From Chryseobacterium aahli (GTDB lineage: Bacteria; Bacteroidota; Bacteroidia; Flavobacteriales; Weeksellaceae), in contig NZ_JALDNB010000003.1 in NCBI RefSeq assembly GCF_022699665.1, forward strand, positions 248,001 to 312,000: a DNA stretch of 64,000 nucleotides. Reading direction: 5' to 3'. Made by a program: the position numbers and the translations under genes. Each line of letters starts with the position of its first letter. The first letter of the stretch is position 1. This document shows, piece by piece, positions 1 to 8,745 of this stretch. A model generated the notes under the pieces. That model worked only from the letters and a program-made list of their open reading frames with translations, was not told where the DNA came from and searched no databases.

Positions 1-1087
1 TATAGAAAATACCGGAATTGTTTTAAGCTTTTTCGGAATCGGTTCGGTAATCGGTTCTTGGTTAGGCGGATTCATTACCGATAGAATCGGAGAATACAAA
101 GTTCAATATCTTAGTTTATTATTGAGTGTACCCTTATTTTGTTTAATTCCGCTTTTTAAAACAGAGGCTGGTGTTGCTTTAATTATTTTACTGCAAAGTA
201 TTGTAAGTGATTCATTTCGCCCGGCGAACTCTGTGGCCATTACAAAATATGCAAAGCCTGAAAATATTACGAGAGCGTTCTCGCTTAATCGTATGGCGGT
301 CAATTTGGGATTTTCAATTGGTCCTGCTTTAGGTGGAATCTTGTCTGCAATTTCTTATGATTTTTTGTTTTACAGTAATGCATTAGCAGCTTTATTGGCG
401 GGTTTAATTTATATTTGGTTTTTCTACAAAAGAAATAAATTGGCAAAAATAAAAGCAAAAAAGGTACAAGAAGTTATAGAAATTAAAAAAGAAAACTCGC
501 CATATAGTGATGGTAAGTTCTTGATTTACTGTTTCTTTTGCATGTTGTTTTCAATCTGTTTTTTCCAGTTATTCAGTACATTGACCATATTTTACAAAGA
601 CACTGCTCACTTAAGTCAGCAAAGCATTGGATATATTTTAGGATACAGCGGATTTTTGGTGGTTTTACTTGAAATGGGACTGGTACAGATTGCCGAGAAG
701 TATTTTACTTTGGCTCGTACCATGTTTTTAGGAACATTTATTTGTGGACTTTCGTACGCAATGTTAGGTTTCGATCATAGTATTGTGACTTTAATTATTT
801 CAATGAGCCTCTTGTCTGCCGGTGAAATCTGGGCATTACCTTTCATGTCAACCATTACGGCTTTACGTTCAGGCAAAAATAACAAAGGCGCATACATGGG
901 CTTGAACGGAATTTCCTTTTCAATCGCATTTATCGTTACGCCTTATTTAGGAACTTTAATTGCTGAAAAATTCGGATTTAATATGCTGTGGATAGGCACC
1001 GGAATTTTAGCGACCATGATAGCCATTGGTTTTTACTTTATTGTGCCTTGGATGTTGAAAGATAAAGAGGCTGAAGCGCAATCTTAA
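1..1087 (+). CDS. MFS transporter, C-terminal part (5' end outside window)
   Basis: The frame is open from base 2, so the gene starts upstream of the window. The first 30 visible codons contain a GSWLGGFITDRIG stretch (bases about 53-91), the loop 2-3 signature (motif A) of major facilitator transporters, followed by about ten hydrophobic segments and a Lys-rich central loop (YKRNKLAKIKAKK) between the two halves. Only the first one or two membrane segments are missing. It is an inner-membrane proton-coupled or facilitated transporter; the substrate cannot be told from sequence, although drug or sugar efflux is common for this type. The gene ends in a Lys/Asp/Glu-rich tail and is followed by a strong terminator, so it is the last gene of its unit. 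Confidence 0.85.
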   Translation, partial: IENTGIVLSFFGIGSVIGSWLGGFITDRIGEYKVQYLSLLLSVPLFCLIPLFKTEAGVALIILLQSIVSDSFRPANSVAITKYAKPENITRAFSLNRMAVNLGFSIGPALGGILSAISYDFLFYSNALAALLAGLIYIWFFYKRNKLAKIKAKKVQEVIEIKKENSPYSDGKFLIYCFFCMLFSICFFQLFSTLTIFYKDTAHLSQQSIGYILGYSGFLVVLLEMGLVQIAEKYFTLARTMFLGTFICGLSYAMLGFDHSIVTLIISMSLLSAGEIWALPFMSTITALRSGKNNKGAYMGLNGISFSIAFIVTPYLGTLIAEKFGFNMLWIGTGILATMIAIGFYFIVPWMLKDKEAEAQS

Positions 1088-1125
1088 ATAAAGTATAGGA
1101 TTTCATCCTGTCAACGTATCAAAGA

Positions 1126-1153
1126 AAAGCTACAGAATTTCTGTAGCTTTTTT
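1126..1153 (+). terminator. Intrinsic terminator after MFS gene
   Basis: Ten-base-pair stem AGCTACAGAA / TTCTGTAGCT with a one-base centre followed directly by a T run. It lies 40 bases after the MFS stop codon on the same strand. Confidence 0.85.
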
Positions 1154-1233
1154 CTTTGTGTAATATGTATTCAATTAAAAAAATTCAAATCATTTTTATT
1201 CAGATTATATATTTTTTGGAAATTAGATATATT

Positions 1234-1743
1234 TTATCTCAAACTCCTCACACTTACTTCAGGTTTCTCACCTGCAGGCACAATAAAAATAGCATTGTCG
1301 TTAATGGTGTCTCCGGCATCAAAGTAATAACTTCCTATGACCGGAAGAATGTTGGTTACAGACTTACCAGATTTATCGTAAGAAGAATATGATACATTAA
1401 TCATTTGGGTTTTCATTTTTAACTGAATCTTTTTTGAGGTCAGTTTTGCTCCTGTAGCATTTACGCAATCAAGTTCCACAATTCCGGTGTCTAGTACGAT
1501 TTGCGGGTATGAAGTAAGCCTGATATTATAAGATTTATCTGATGTATTTTTTACAGATGCCGAAACTTTATAGCGGTCAAATGTTTTTCCGCCAGCCTGT
1601 ACGCTTTCTTTGTTGGTGATATTAAAACTGACCTTCAGACCGTTGACGTCTACTGTTTCACCGTCAGAAATTTTCTGAGCCTTTGCGAAAGTTACGAAAC
1701 TGCTGAATGTTAAAACTAAAAGTAAAAGAATTGAGTTTTTCAT
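1234..1743 (-). CDS. Exported protein of unknown function (169 aa)
   Basis: I do not recognise the family. Residues 1-23 form a signal peptide (hydrophobic LLLLVLTF core, cleavage after AKAQ), so the protein is periplasmic or outer-membrane associated. The mature part alternates short beta-strand-like stretches (VKVSFNIT, YKVSASVKN, INVSYSSYD) and contains one cysteine; an immunoglobulin-like fold similar to DUF4352-type proteins is possible but is only inference. It is transcribed towards the MFS gene and stands alone: the next minus-strand gene starts 118 bases away. The ATG start fits the signal peptide. Confidence 0.7.
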   Translation of the reverse strand: MKNSILLLLVLTFSSFVTFAKAQKISDGETVDVNGLKVSFNITNKESVQAGGKTFDRYKVSASVKNTSDKSYNIRLTSYPQIVLDTGIVELDCVNATGAKLTSKKIQLKMKTQMINVSYSSYDKSGKSVTNILPVIGSYYFDAGDTINDNAIFIVPAGEKPEVSVRSLR

Positions 1744-1860
1744 GTGATATGATTTTGGTGATTTTTATTGATATAAATTTACAAAATAATGAGAGTTGAT
1801 AAAACTAAATTTCCTCATATTCAGAAAAAATTTGAGCATGAGGAAATATAAAGCTGAAAA

Positions 1861-2877
1861 TTATTCAATTTTTGCTGTCCATTCTGCGCCGCTGATATCA
1901 GTTAATTTGATAATTGAAATCTTTTCATTTTGAATTAAAGCTTTTTTTATATCTAAACTTAAATCTGCTTTTGCACCTAGTGGAATAATCAAACTGTGCT
2001 TTCCTGGCTTTACTTTTGCCACATAATGATTATGAATATTTACTTTTGGAAATTTTGAAAGCTCTGTTCCGTTCAATGATTGAATAACTTTCCCTTTTTC
2101 GTTGAGTAAATCAATTCCGATAAGAAAAGAGCCATAGACATCTGCACCTTCCGTTCTGTAAACTTCAAATTTAATCTGGGATTGATTCATCTCAATATTA
2201 GATATTTCAATTTTTGGTTTTACCGATTTATTATGCAAAGTTCCAAAGACACCACCATGAAAATATTGATTGGTAAATAAGGTAAGTCCAAAAATAAGAA
2301 GTGATCCGAACAGTACAAAATATTTATAATTTAACATTGGAAATTGACCGGAGCCTAACCATTTAAACCATTTTTTCTGTGTAAAACCGTATTGTTTATT
2401 TTTAAAATATTGGTCTAAAGAATAAGATCCGCTTCCTGTGAGAAAGAGGGCAAATCCACACGCTATTCCTAAAACTCCTATTTGCCATTCGTCTAAGCAA
2501 GTCGTACCGATCCATCCTGAACCCAACAGGATGCCCATTGCTAAGCCGAAAACTCCTAGAGCCATTAATCTTGTGAATAAACCGAAAATAATAAATAATC
2601 CCACAATACCTTCGATAATGGTAAAACTGATCATAGAGGTTTGCAGCGCATCGGGATGAGTTACCAAATACTCAATAATGGGTTTTATTCCCAAAGCATT
2701 GGGCAAAAAGTGATTGAATTTTTCACCGATATATCCGGCTTCATCTGGTATCAGTTTGTTTTCGAGGATAAGTCTGCGCCAAAAAGCAGAAAAGTACGTC
2801 CATCCAATGACAAGGCGTATAGGTAAAGTATATAAACCAGCCACATCAAAGGGCTGATTGCTCATATTGTTTTTCAT
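1861..2877 (-). CDS. DoxD/DoxA-type membrane protein (TQO small subunit family, fused)
   Basis: The N-terminal half (residues about 10-165) has four hydrophobic segments and the pattern of the DoxX/DoxD superfamily: LPIRLVIGWTYFSAFWRR, a conserved G-LLGSGWIGT loop and CLDEWQ. The C-terminal half (about 215-338), after one more membrane helix, is a beta-rich extracytoplasmic domain matching the DoxA part of thiosulfate:quinone oxidoreductase. In archaea DoxD and DoxA are separate subunits that oxidise thiosulfate to tetrathionate and pass electrons to quinone; in Bacteroidota fused DoxDA proteins are common, and their substrate is usually unproven. A small cysteine-bearing exported protein is encoded 47 bases upstream on the same strand, probably in the same operon. 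Function in thiosulfate oxidation is inference. Confidence 0.75.
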   Translation of the reverse strand: MKNNMSNQPFDVAGLYTLPIRLVIGWTYFSAFWRRLILENKLIPDEAGYIGEKFNHFLPNALGIKPIIEYLVTHPDALQTSMISFTIIEGIVGLFIIFGLFTRLMALGVFGLAMGILLGSGWIGTTCLDEWQIGVLGIACGFALFLTGSGSYSLDQYFKNKQYGFTQKKWFKWLGSGQFPMLNYKYFVLFGSLLIFGLTLFTNQYFHGGVFGTLHNKSVKPKIEISNIEMNQSQIKFEVYRTEGADVYGSFLIGIDLLNEKGKVIQSLNGTELSKFPKVNIHNHYVAKVKPGKHSLIIPLGAKADLSLDIKKALIQNEKISIIKLTDISGAEWTAKIE

Positions 2878-2924
2878 TAAAATTTATTTAAAAATTGATA
2901 CTAAAAATGATTTTCGAACGAAAT

Positions 2925-3302
2925 CTAAATCATATCTAATTTCAACTGCTTAAATAAAATATATTTTGGGGGACTGTTTCCGGACGTGTTTCCAGAATAG
3001 TTTTTGAGAGCGAAACTTTTATTTTCAGAGTAATAATTTACTAATTGTAAAATATCAGAAAATAGATTGTTTTTAAATTTAAAATCAGTTTTTAAAAAGG
3101 AAACTTTTGCAGAAGAACTGATTGTCTGACAACTTGAAAATGATAATGCTGTTGTTTTTACTTTGTTGAGAGAACTTGTATGCTGAATGTCGAAAATCTC
3201 CAACACATCTCTCTTTAGTGAGCACGGAGATAATGAAAACGCCACAACAAGCATCACTACAATTGCTTTGTATATTTTTATATGGAGTTTTACATTTGAC
3301 AT
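2925..3302 (-). CDS. Small membrane/exported protein of unknown function, in operon with DoxDA
   Basis: A 125-residue protein with an N-terminal hydrophobic helix (IYKAIVVMLVVAFSL, about residues 9-23) followed at once by SPCSLKRDV and a second cysteine in FSSCQ near residue 57; the rest is polar and Lys/Ser-rich. The proline before the first cysteine does not fit a lipobox well, so a cleaved signal peptide or single anchor is more likely. The start is placed at the ATG at 3302 rather than the in-frame GTG six bases upstream. It precedes the DoxDA gene by 47 bases on the same strand. The two cysteines could be a redox pair working with DoxDA, but this is speculation. Family not recognised. 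Confidence 0.6.
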   Translation of the reverse strand: MSNVKLHIKIYKAIVVMLVVAFSLSPCSLKRDVLEIFDIQHTSSLNKVKTTALSFSSCQTISSSAKVSFLKTDFKFKNNLFSDILQLVNYYSENKSFALKNYSGNTSGNSPPKYILFKQLKLDMI

Positions 3303-3399
3303 CGTCACAAAACTACGGTTTTTATTTGTATTGGTTTTTTTAGATTTAATTTCTTACTTATTTTTTTGCTACTGACTAACAGTTGTCAATAGTACATCT

Positions 3400-3407
3400 T
3401 ATCTTTG
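3400..3407 (+). promoter_or_regulatory. Candidate Bacteroidota -7 element for mazG-like/tag unit
   Basis: TATCTTTG matches the TAnnTTTG -7 consensus and lies 21 bases before the ATG at 3429. A TTG at 3383-3385 is closer than the usual 17-23 base spacing, so the -33 element is uncertain. Confidence 0.4.
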
Positions 3408-3428
3408 TTTGTTAATTGTAAAATATAG

Positions 3429-3752
3429 ATGATGGAATACAATAATTTAGACAAAATTATAGAACGCTCACTAGCAATCAGAGAAAAATACCACGAGTTA
3501 GAAATTCAGCAAAATGGAACTGAATGGACACTTGAGCAAGATGCTTTGGCATATCTTACGGATGCAGGGTTGGTTGGCAGAAATGTGATGTCCCATGAAA
3601 AAACGTGGTCAAAAAAGAATTCTGCGGAAGAATTGGAACATAAATTAGGCGAAAATATTTGGTGGCTCATCGTTTTGGCAGACCGTACCGGAATTGATAT
3701 GAAAGAAGCTTTAGATAAATTTTTAACAAAAACAGAAAACCTATTCTCATGA
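3429..3752 (+). CDS. MazG-like protein (107 aa)
   Basis: A small, all-helical, acidic protein. Residues about 70-100 read KLGENIWWLIVLADRTGIDMKEALDKF, resembling the helix pair of MazG-type nucleotide pyrophosphohydrolases in which acidic residues coordinate magnesium and the helix ending LGID or TGID follows. Such enzymes hydrolyse (d)NTPs to monophosphates and can remove damaged nucleotides. It overlaps the next gene (tag) by four bases (ATGA), so the two are translationally coupled; pairing with a DNA alkylation repair glycosylase fits a nucleotide-pool or DNA-damage role. The full set of catalytic acidic residues cannot be verified by eye, so activity is inference. Confidence 0.65.
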   Translation: MMEYNNLDKIIERSLAIREKYHELEIQQNGTEWTLEQDALAYLTDAGLVGRNVMSHEKTWSKKNSAEELEHKLGENIWWLIVLADRTGIDMKEALDKFLTKTENLFS

Positions 3753-4300
3753 GTTATTGTTCAGTAATCGAAAGAATGCAGCCCGAAAGCAGAAAAGAAT
3801 TGCACAAAAAATACCACGACAACCATTATGGTTTCCCGATTCATGATGATAACGAATTGTTCGGAAGACTCATCATGGAAATCAATCAGGCAGGTTTGAG
3901 CTGGGAAACAATCCTGAAAAAGGAAGAAAGTTTCAGAAAAGCGTATGACAATTTTAATATTGAAAAAATTGCCGCTTACACCGAAGAAGACCGTGAAAGA
4001 TTATTAAGCGATCCAGGAATTATTAGAAATAAATTGAAAGTTAATGCCGCAATAGAAAACGCAAAAACCATTATTGAACTTCAAAAAGAATTCGGCTCTT
4101 TTGAAAAATGGCTGGAACATCATCATCCAAAAGATCTACAGGAATGGATGAAATTATTCAAAAAAACATTCAAATTCACAGGCGGAGAGATTGTGAATGA
4201 GTTTTTGATGAGCATCGGTTTCCTGAAAGGTGCTCATGCTGAAGGTTGTGCTGTGAATGAGGATATTTGGAAGTGTGATCCGATGTGGAGGAGAGGTTAG
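3749..4300 (+). CDS. tag: DNA-3-methyladenine glycosylase I
   Basis: Base-excision repair enzyme that removes N3-methyladenine from alkylated DNA. The 183-residue length is normal. Family hallmarks are visible: Cys4 near the N-terminus, a His-containing YHDNHYGFP segment, IMEINQAGLSWETILKK (the Glu of MEINQAGLSW matches the catalytic/base-recognition Glu38 of the E. coli enzyme), GIIRNKLKVNAAIENA, and the C-terminal HAEGC pattern, whose His and Cys complete the zinc site formed with Cys4 and the N-terminal His. It overlaps the upstream MazG-like gene by four bases and is followed by a short dispersed repeat at 4314. No terminator was recognised. Confidence 0.92.
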   Translation: MSYCSVIERMQPESRKELHKKYHDNHYGFPIHDDNELFGRLIMEINQAGLSWETILKKEESFRKAYDNFNIEKIAAYTEEDRERLLSDPGIIRNKLKVNAAIENAKTIIELQKEFGSFEKWLEHHHPKDLQEWMKLFKKTFKFTGGEIVNEFLMSIGFLKGAHAEGCAVNEDIWKCDPMWRRG

Positions 4301-4313
4301 GTTATTGTAATTT

Positions 4314-4338
4314 GTCATTCTGACGAAGGAAGAATCTC
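4314..4338. repeat. Solo REP-like element (GTCATTCTGA family)
   Basis: Starts GTCATTCTGA and ends GAAGAATCTC, the same termini as the 37-bp inverted repeats around the GIY-YIG gene at 30788 and 31149, but with the central 12 bases missing. It sits between the stop of tag and the convergent gene at 4390. Confidence 0.6.
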
Positions 4339-4389
4339 TAAAATTTTATTTTCAACTTCAATTTTTTAAATAAAAATAAACTTTTGCAA

Positions 4390-4758
4390 TTATTTAATCT
4401 GACTTTTCAATCTTTCGATCAGCATTGTGATGATTCTTTTATTAAAAACTTTGCTGTCAAATTGATACACCTCCAATTCCTCTAACGTAAACATTCCGAT
4501 GGTCATCCCGATGAAAGTGTTTTTCAAGACAGCATCTTTTTGCAGACTCTGCTCGATAAATGTTTGCTTTTTAAAAGCCGATAACGTAGGGAAATCCGAT
4601 TTTTGTCGCAATGCATAGTTTGTAAACAGCGACAGATAAAGATCGTTCTGTAGTTTTAAAACAGGGCGCAGGATTTGGTTTTGAAATATTTCTGTTTCAG
4701 TGGCTGTTTCTGAGTTGGGTAGGTTGAGAGATTTTCTGAGGTTTATTTTTGTGGACAT
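4390..4758 (-). CDS. Conserved-looking protein of unknown function (122 aa)
   Basis: Family not recognised. The protein is mostly helical and cytoplasmic: there is no signal peptide and only a mildly hydrophobic TFIGMTIGMFTLEELEVY stretch near residue 80. The helix pattern and basic/acidic alternation look like a real coding sequence, and codon use resembles the neighbours. It stands alone between tag (convergent) and the RCC1-repeat gene; 209 bases of AT-rich non-coding sequence separate it from the latter, in which I see nothing definite. The ATG at 4758 is the only good start. Confidence 0.6.
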   Translation of the reverse strand: MSTKINLRKSLNLPNSETATETEIFQNQILRPVLKLQNDLYLSLFTNYALRQKSDFPTLSAFKKQTFIEQSLQKDAVLKNTFIGMTIGMFTLEELEVYQFDSKVFNKRIITMLIERLKSQIK

Positions 4759-4967
4759 GGTTTGATTAATAATTTAATTTACAAGCATATGTTGTAGTTA
4801 GTGCTTTTTAAGTAAGTATAAGCGTTACATATGCGTTATGAAGATATATAAACTTCAAAAAATAGTAAGAATACAAGTGAATTAAGTTTATAGTTTGTGA
4901 AAATTTTATACATCAGTATTGATTATAGGTGTGTATTTTTAAAAACTCTAATTAACCAATGTGAAAA

Positions 4968-6353
4968 TTACTGTTTTATAAATTTTTTTATTGTCGTTTT
5001 ATTATTTATATCAACAGTAATGTAATAAAGTCCTTGCGATAATGAAGAAATGTCTATTTTAGACTGTTTGTTCTTAAAGTTTAATGCTTTTTTTCCAGAA
5101 GCATCAAATATTGATACATCCTGAACCTTGTCAGTATTTGAATAATTAATGTTAATAAATTGTCTTGCTGGATTTGGGTATATTGTTAGATAATTTTCCG
5201 ATGTATTTTGTTCTTGCAAATCTAAATTGTTACATGAGTTATTAAGAATTTGGAGAGTATTTATGTTAGTTGTATTTCCGTTGCCTATTTGTCCAAAATT
5301 ATTTTGTCCACTAAGCCATAATTCATTATTAGAATTAAGAGCTGCAGAATAGTTAAAGCCATTGCTGAGCTGTATCCAATTAGTTCCATTACCAATTTGG
5401 ATAGGAATTGAACTTGGATTATTTGAACTGTTACCTAGCTGTCCGAAGCTGTTTGCTCCCCATCCCCACAAAGTTCCATCACTTTTTATTGCGGTTGTAA
5501 AGTTTGAATTAATATCTGCAATTGACCAATTAGTTTGAGATCCAATTTGAATAGGAATAGTGCTGTTTTGTGTAGAACCGTTCCCAAATTGCCCTGAATT
5601 CAATCCCCATGACCAAAGAGTTCCATTATTTTTAATGGCTATTGAAAACCAATTTCCAGATGTAACTAATTTCCAGTCTGTAGAATTACTTATTATAGCC
5701 GGAGTAAGATTTTGTGAATTACTTGTACCATTTCCTAATTCTCCAAAAGATGAAATCCCCCAAGACCATAATGTATTATCTGTTTTAAGCGCTATTGTAA
5801 ATAATCCACCAAATGAAATTTGTTTCCAATTTGTATCATCTCCAACCTGTGTTGGTATGGAAACATCTGGAATATTATTTGTTGGAAGCCCAAGTTGACT
5901 CGAATCTATCTTACCCCAAGTCCACAATGAGAAATCGGTTTTAATGGCTGCAGAAACGTATATTCCAGTAAATATATCTTTCCAATTATTATTTGTACCC
6001 ACCTGCGATGGCACAGGAATGTTTGTAAAAGAATTAAGCCCTAACTGTCCATTTTGATTATAACCCCATGCCCAAAGGGTTCCATCATTTTTTAATGCTA
6101 AAGTATGTGCACCACCACTAGAAATTGTCTTCCAATTATTATCTGTTCCAATTTGAATTGGAGTAGTACTGTTAATGAAATTGCCAGTTCCAAGTTGACC
6201 AAAGTTATTTGCACCCCAAGCCCATAATGTTCCATCATTTTTTATTGCAACACTGTAATATTGTCCATTACTTATTTGTTTCCAGCACTGGCAATAAATA
6301 GTAATTGGTACTAAAAATAGAATGAAAAAGAGTTTAGGTAAAAAAAGTTTCAT
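4968..6353 (-). CDS. RCC1-repeat protein with T9SS C-terminal sorting domain
   Basis: A secreted protein built from about seven tandem RCC1-type beta-propeller blades, each containing a variant of ALKNDGTLWAWG followed by NxxGQLG and an asparagine-rich loop (residues about 24-365). Residues 1-20 are a signal peptide ending in IYCQ. The last ~75 residues (NYLTIYPNPARQFININ ... GLYYITVDINNKTTIKKFIKQ) are a type A T9SS sorting domain, directing export across the outer membrane and usually anchoring to the cell surface. RCC1 propellers act as protein-binding scaffolds; the bacterial ligand is unknown. The repeats are diverged at DNA level. Transcribed alone; the downstream gene is more than 200 bases away. 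Confidence 0.9.
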   Translation of the reverse strand: MKLFLPKLFFILFLVPITIYCQCWKQISNGQYYSVAIKNDGTLWAWGANNFGQLGTGNFINSTTPIQIGTDNNWKTISSGGAHTLALKNDGTLWAWGYNQNGQLGLNSFTNIPVPSQVGTNNNWKDIFTGIYVSAAIKTDFSLWTWGKIDSSQLGLPTNNIPDVSIPTQVGDDTNWKQISFGGLFTIALKTDNTLWSWGISSFGELGNGTSNSQNLTPAIISNSTDWKLVTSGNWFSIAIKNNGTLWSWGLNSGQFGNGSTQNSTIPIQIGSQTNWSIADINSNFTTAIKSDGTLWGWGANSFGQLGNSSNNPSSIPIQIGNGTNWIQLSNGFNYSAALNSNNELWLSGQNNFGQIGNGNTTNINTLQILNNSCNNLDLQEQNTSENYLTIYPNPARQFININYSNTDKVQDVSIFDASGKKALNFKNKQSKIDISSLSQGLYYITVDINNKTTIKKFIKQ

Positions 6354-6391
6354 ATTAATATGTTATTTGTTTTTTACAAATGTACAAAAAT

Positions 6392-7978
6392 TCACCCCAC
6401 CGTCTTCGTATCCTCCTCCTTCAAAATCTTTTTCTCTTTCATCGCAACCATCATTCTTTCGCACTTATATTTTGCCCAGTCAAATTGATTCAGAAAATCA
6501 AGAGCCGCTAGAAACCCAGCGTTGAAAAGCTGTTCTTTTTCATCTTTTTTCATAAAGAAATTCAGCCAGCTGCTCGTTCCGCAGTTGACGGTTTTGATGC
6601 TGTAAAGATTGTAAAAAGAGTATTTGGTCAGAAACGTTTTGTCGTTAAAACCTTTTAAAGTTCCGATAATATTTCCGGCATAGGAGAGGGGAGTTTTCAG
6701 GATTTGTTCGCTTGTTTTTCCTTTTTCGCCTAAAATTTCAGAATCGCTGGTGAGTTGAACACCAAACAAAGGAAGTCTCGGATAAAAAATATCATTCATG
6801 TGAAAAAGATCAATCGGGAAATTGGAAAGTGTACCGCCATCGATAAAAATTCCGACAGGATAAATGTCTTCTTTTTGAGTGTTCATCCAGAATTTCCAGG
6901 CGTATTTTACAGAGTCATCGTCTTTGTTGATGAGTTTTTGCATTGGCTCAAAAAAGAACGGCACAGACATCGAAGCACGCACAAACTCAGCCGGACTGAT
7001 GTGTTTCAGTTCTTCCTCAGACCAATAAAGATTGGCCATTGTCGGTAATTCGACTTTTATTTTTGCATTAATATCTGTGGTAATGACAATATATTCTGTC
7101 TTAAGCTGATAAAACGGATTGTTTTTGTAATAATCGTTGTTTTCGGCACTCTCGAAGAATATTTTGTAACGGGTTTCGTCGATGTGCTCGAGGTTATTCA
7201 TCTTGATTTCTTCAATTCCATTTAAGGCATTCGTGTAAAATTCCATTCCGTTTCCGTAGCGGTAATTGAGATTCATTTGAGCTTCTTTCTGAATGAATTT
7301 TTGGTTGAGTTCTGCGACAGTTTTGATTCCGAATCCGTTCATCACATCAGTCATTTGTTGAAGAAAAACATTTCCTGGATTCAATCCGCTATTACTTTTC
7401 CTGAAATCACTATAAAACTTTTTAAAACAGAAAAATCCAATGATAATAGGAATCAACGGGACTAAAAATAAAAGTTTAGCATTAAGAATTGTTCCAGACG
7501 AAATAATAAAAGGCAGCGCAACAAGAATCAGCATGACAACAGAAATAATAATCACATTGATTTTAATGAAATTTTTATTGTTGAGCATGGCATGAATGGT
7601 GGTTCTCACATATGGTTTGCCATCCATAAAATCAGAAAAATCCCAATTGAATAGAATGTCTTTAATGACTTCAGCTTTCGCTTCTTCTTTTGTTTTGCAA
7701 GCTGCGATAAGCATCGTGTTGATGGCTCCGGCACTCGTTCCTGCCACTTTCAGAAACCGGATTCCGATGATTTCTAAAGCATAAAGATAGCCGACTAATG
7801 CACTACCCCAAACGCCACCGCCTTCCTGCACAAACTCAATATACTGATTGCCTTCAGCATCGAGAATGTCAGAAAATTCTTTGCTGGAAATATTTTCTTG
7901 TAAAGCATTAAGCTTTTCTTTTGATTCCTGAGAAAGTACGTCGTCCTCAAGGATTTTTTGAAGGATTTCGGGTTTCAT
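6392..7978 (-). CDS. Patatin-like phospholipase with inserted membrane segments
   Basis: A 528-residue patatin-domain lipid acyl hydrolase. The oxyanion loop GGGVWG (53-58), nucleophile elbow GTSAG (80-84, Ser82) and catalytic Asp in IDGGTLSNFP (Asp380) are all present, giving the complete Ser-Asp dyad. Two strongly hydrophobic segments (about 141-161 and 168-185) are inserted between the elbow and the Asp, so the enzyme is probably tethered to the inner membrane. There is no signal peptide; the active site should face the cytoplasm, acting on phospholipids or other acyl esters. It is separated by 38 bases from the RCC1 gene on the same strand, but the two look functionally unrelated. Confidence 0.85.
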   Translation of the reverse strand: MKPEILQKILEDDVLSQESKEKLNALQENISSKEFSDILDAEGNQYIEFVQEGGGVWGSALVGYLYALEIIGIRFLKVAGTSAGAINTMLIAACKTKEEAKAEVIKDILFNWDFSDFMDGKPYVRTTIHAMLNNKNFIKINVIIISVVMLILVALPFIISSGTILNAKLLFLVPLIPIIIGFFCFKKFYSDFRKSNSGLNPGNVFLQQMTDVMNGFGIKTVAELNQKFIQKEAQMNLNYRYGNGMEFYTNALNGIEEIKMNNLEHIDETRYKIFFESAENNDYYKNNPFYQLKTEYIVITTDINAKIKVELPTMANLYWSEEELKHISPAEFVRASMSVPFFFEPMQKLINKDDDSVKYAWKFWMNTQKEDIYPVGIFIDGGTLSNFPIDLFHMNDIFYPRLPLFGVQLTSDSEILGEKGKTSEQILKTPLSYAGNIIGTLKGFNDKTFLTKYSFYNLYSIKTVNCGTSSWLNFFMKKDEKEQLFNAGFLAALDFLNQFDWAKYKCERMMVAMKEKKILKEEDTKTVG

Positions 7979-8127
7979 GATTTGGTTTGGTGTTTTTTTT
8001 AAGTGAGGATATTTTCTTAGTAACTAAGTTAGTGGTTTTCGGATAATCCTGAAGTCTTTTCTTTTGCAAATGAAAATTTGATGTTGTTTAAAAGAAAATT
8101 ATAAGGTTATTTCAAACCAAGAGCTTA

Positions 8128-8153
8128 TAAAAAAACCGAGGCTGTACCTCGGT
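8128..8153 (-). terminator. Terminator of the exported-protein cluster
   Basis: On the minus strand, CCGAGG / CCTCGG stem around a TACAG-type loop followed by seven T residues, about 70 bases after the stop codon at 8220. Confidence 0.75.
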
Positions 8154-8219
8154 AAAATATTCAATAATTTTCATCAGATCAAATGGTAAATTTTTTGTGA
8201 AATTTCAATTCTTCAAGGT

Positions 8220-8702
8220 TTATAAAATAGGTTCAGAAGTTGTAAAACGAACGTTTTTGGTGAAAGAGACAGGACAGGGAGATTTTATTCCATAGTTCAA
8301 TGAGTAAGTAATTCTGTAAGTTCCACCGGTTGTCATAGGCCTGAATGAGTTTGGCAAATGCAATTGGGTGATCACAAAAATTCTTTGTCCCATAGTATCT
8401 ACAAAAGAAGTTAAATTACCTACAGGAATGGTAACTTGAATAGCATCACTTCTATAAATGGTAATATTTCCTTTAAATTCTGGCTTGCATTGGTTCCGGC
8501 CTTTATGATGAAAATCGAAGCGCAGATACAAGTGGGAATTGGGTGCACTCGCGTCTTTGTAATAGAAATAGGGATATATTTCTAAATCTTTGCATAGGCA
8601 AGAAGTTTGTGTGTCTGCTTGCGGAGGTCTTGGTTTTTTTTGAGCAAATATATTGCTGAAGCTTAGAAAGACGAAGGCTAAAAATATGATTTTTGTTTTC
8701 AT
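8220..8702 (-). CDS. Exported cysteine-containing protein, unknown function (160 aa)
   Basis: Signal peptide residues 1-20 (cleavage after IFAQ), then a Pro-rich KKPRPPQAD linker and a domain with CLCK near residue 35 and further cysteines at QCKP and SPCP, suggesting disulfides in the periplasm or on the surface. The strand-rich sequence (HLYLRFDFHHKG, GTYRITYSLNYG) suggests an immunoglobulin-like fold and loosely resembles the 135-residue protein at 12608, which also has a CLC motif after the signal peptide. It is the last gene of the minus-strand run that includes the OmpA-like protein, 43 bases after the 466-residue gene. No known family recognised. Confidence 0.65.
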   Translation of the reverse strand: MKTKIIFLAFVFLSFSNIFAQKKPRPPQADTQTSCLCKDLEIYPYFYYKDASAPNSHLYLRFDFHHKGRNQCKPEFKGNITIYRSDAIQVTIPVGNLTSFVDTMGQRIFVITQLHLPNSFRPMTTGGTYRITYSLNYGIKSPCPVSFTKNVRFTTSEPIL

Positions 8703-8745
8703 GATTGTTTAGTTTAATGGTTATTAAATTATAATTGTTTGTATT

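Noticed and set aside
5560..5898. Plus-strand ORF opposite the RCC1 gene
   Set aside because: Antisense shadow of the repetitive propeller gene; Pro- and Cys-rich composition typical of antisense reading.
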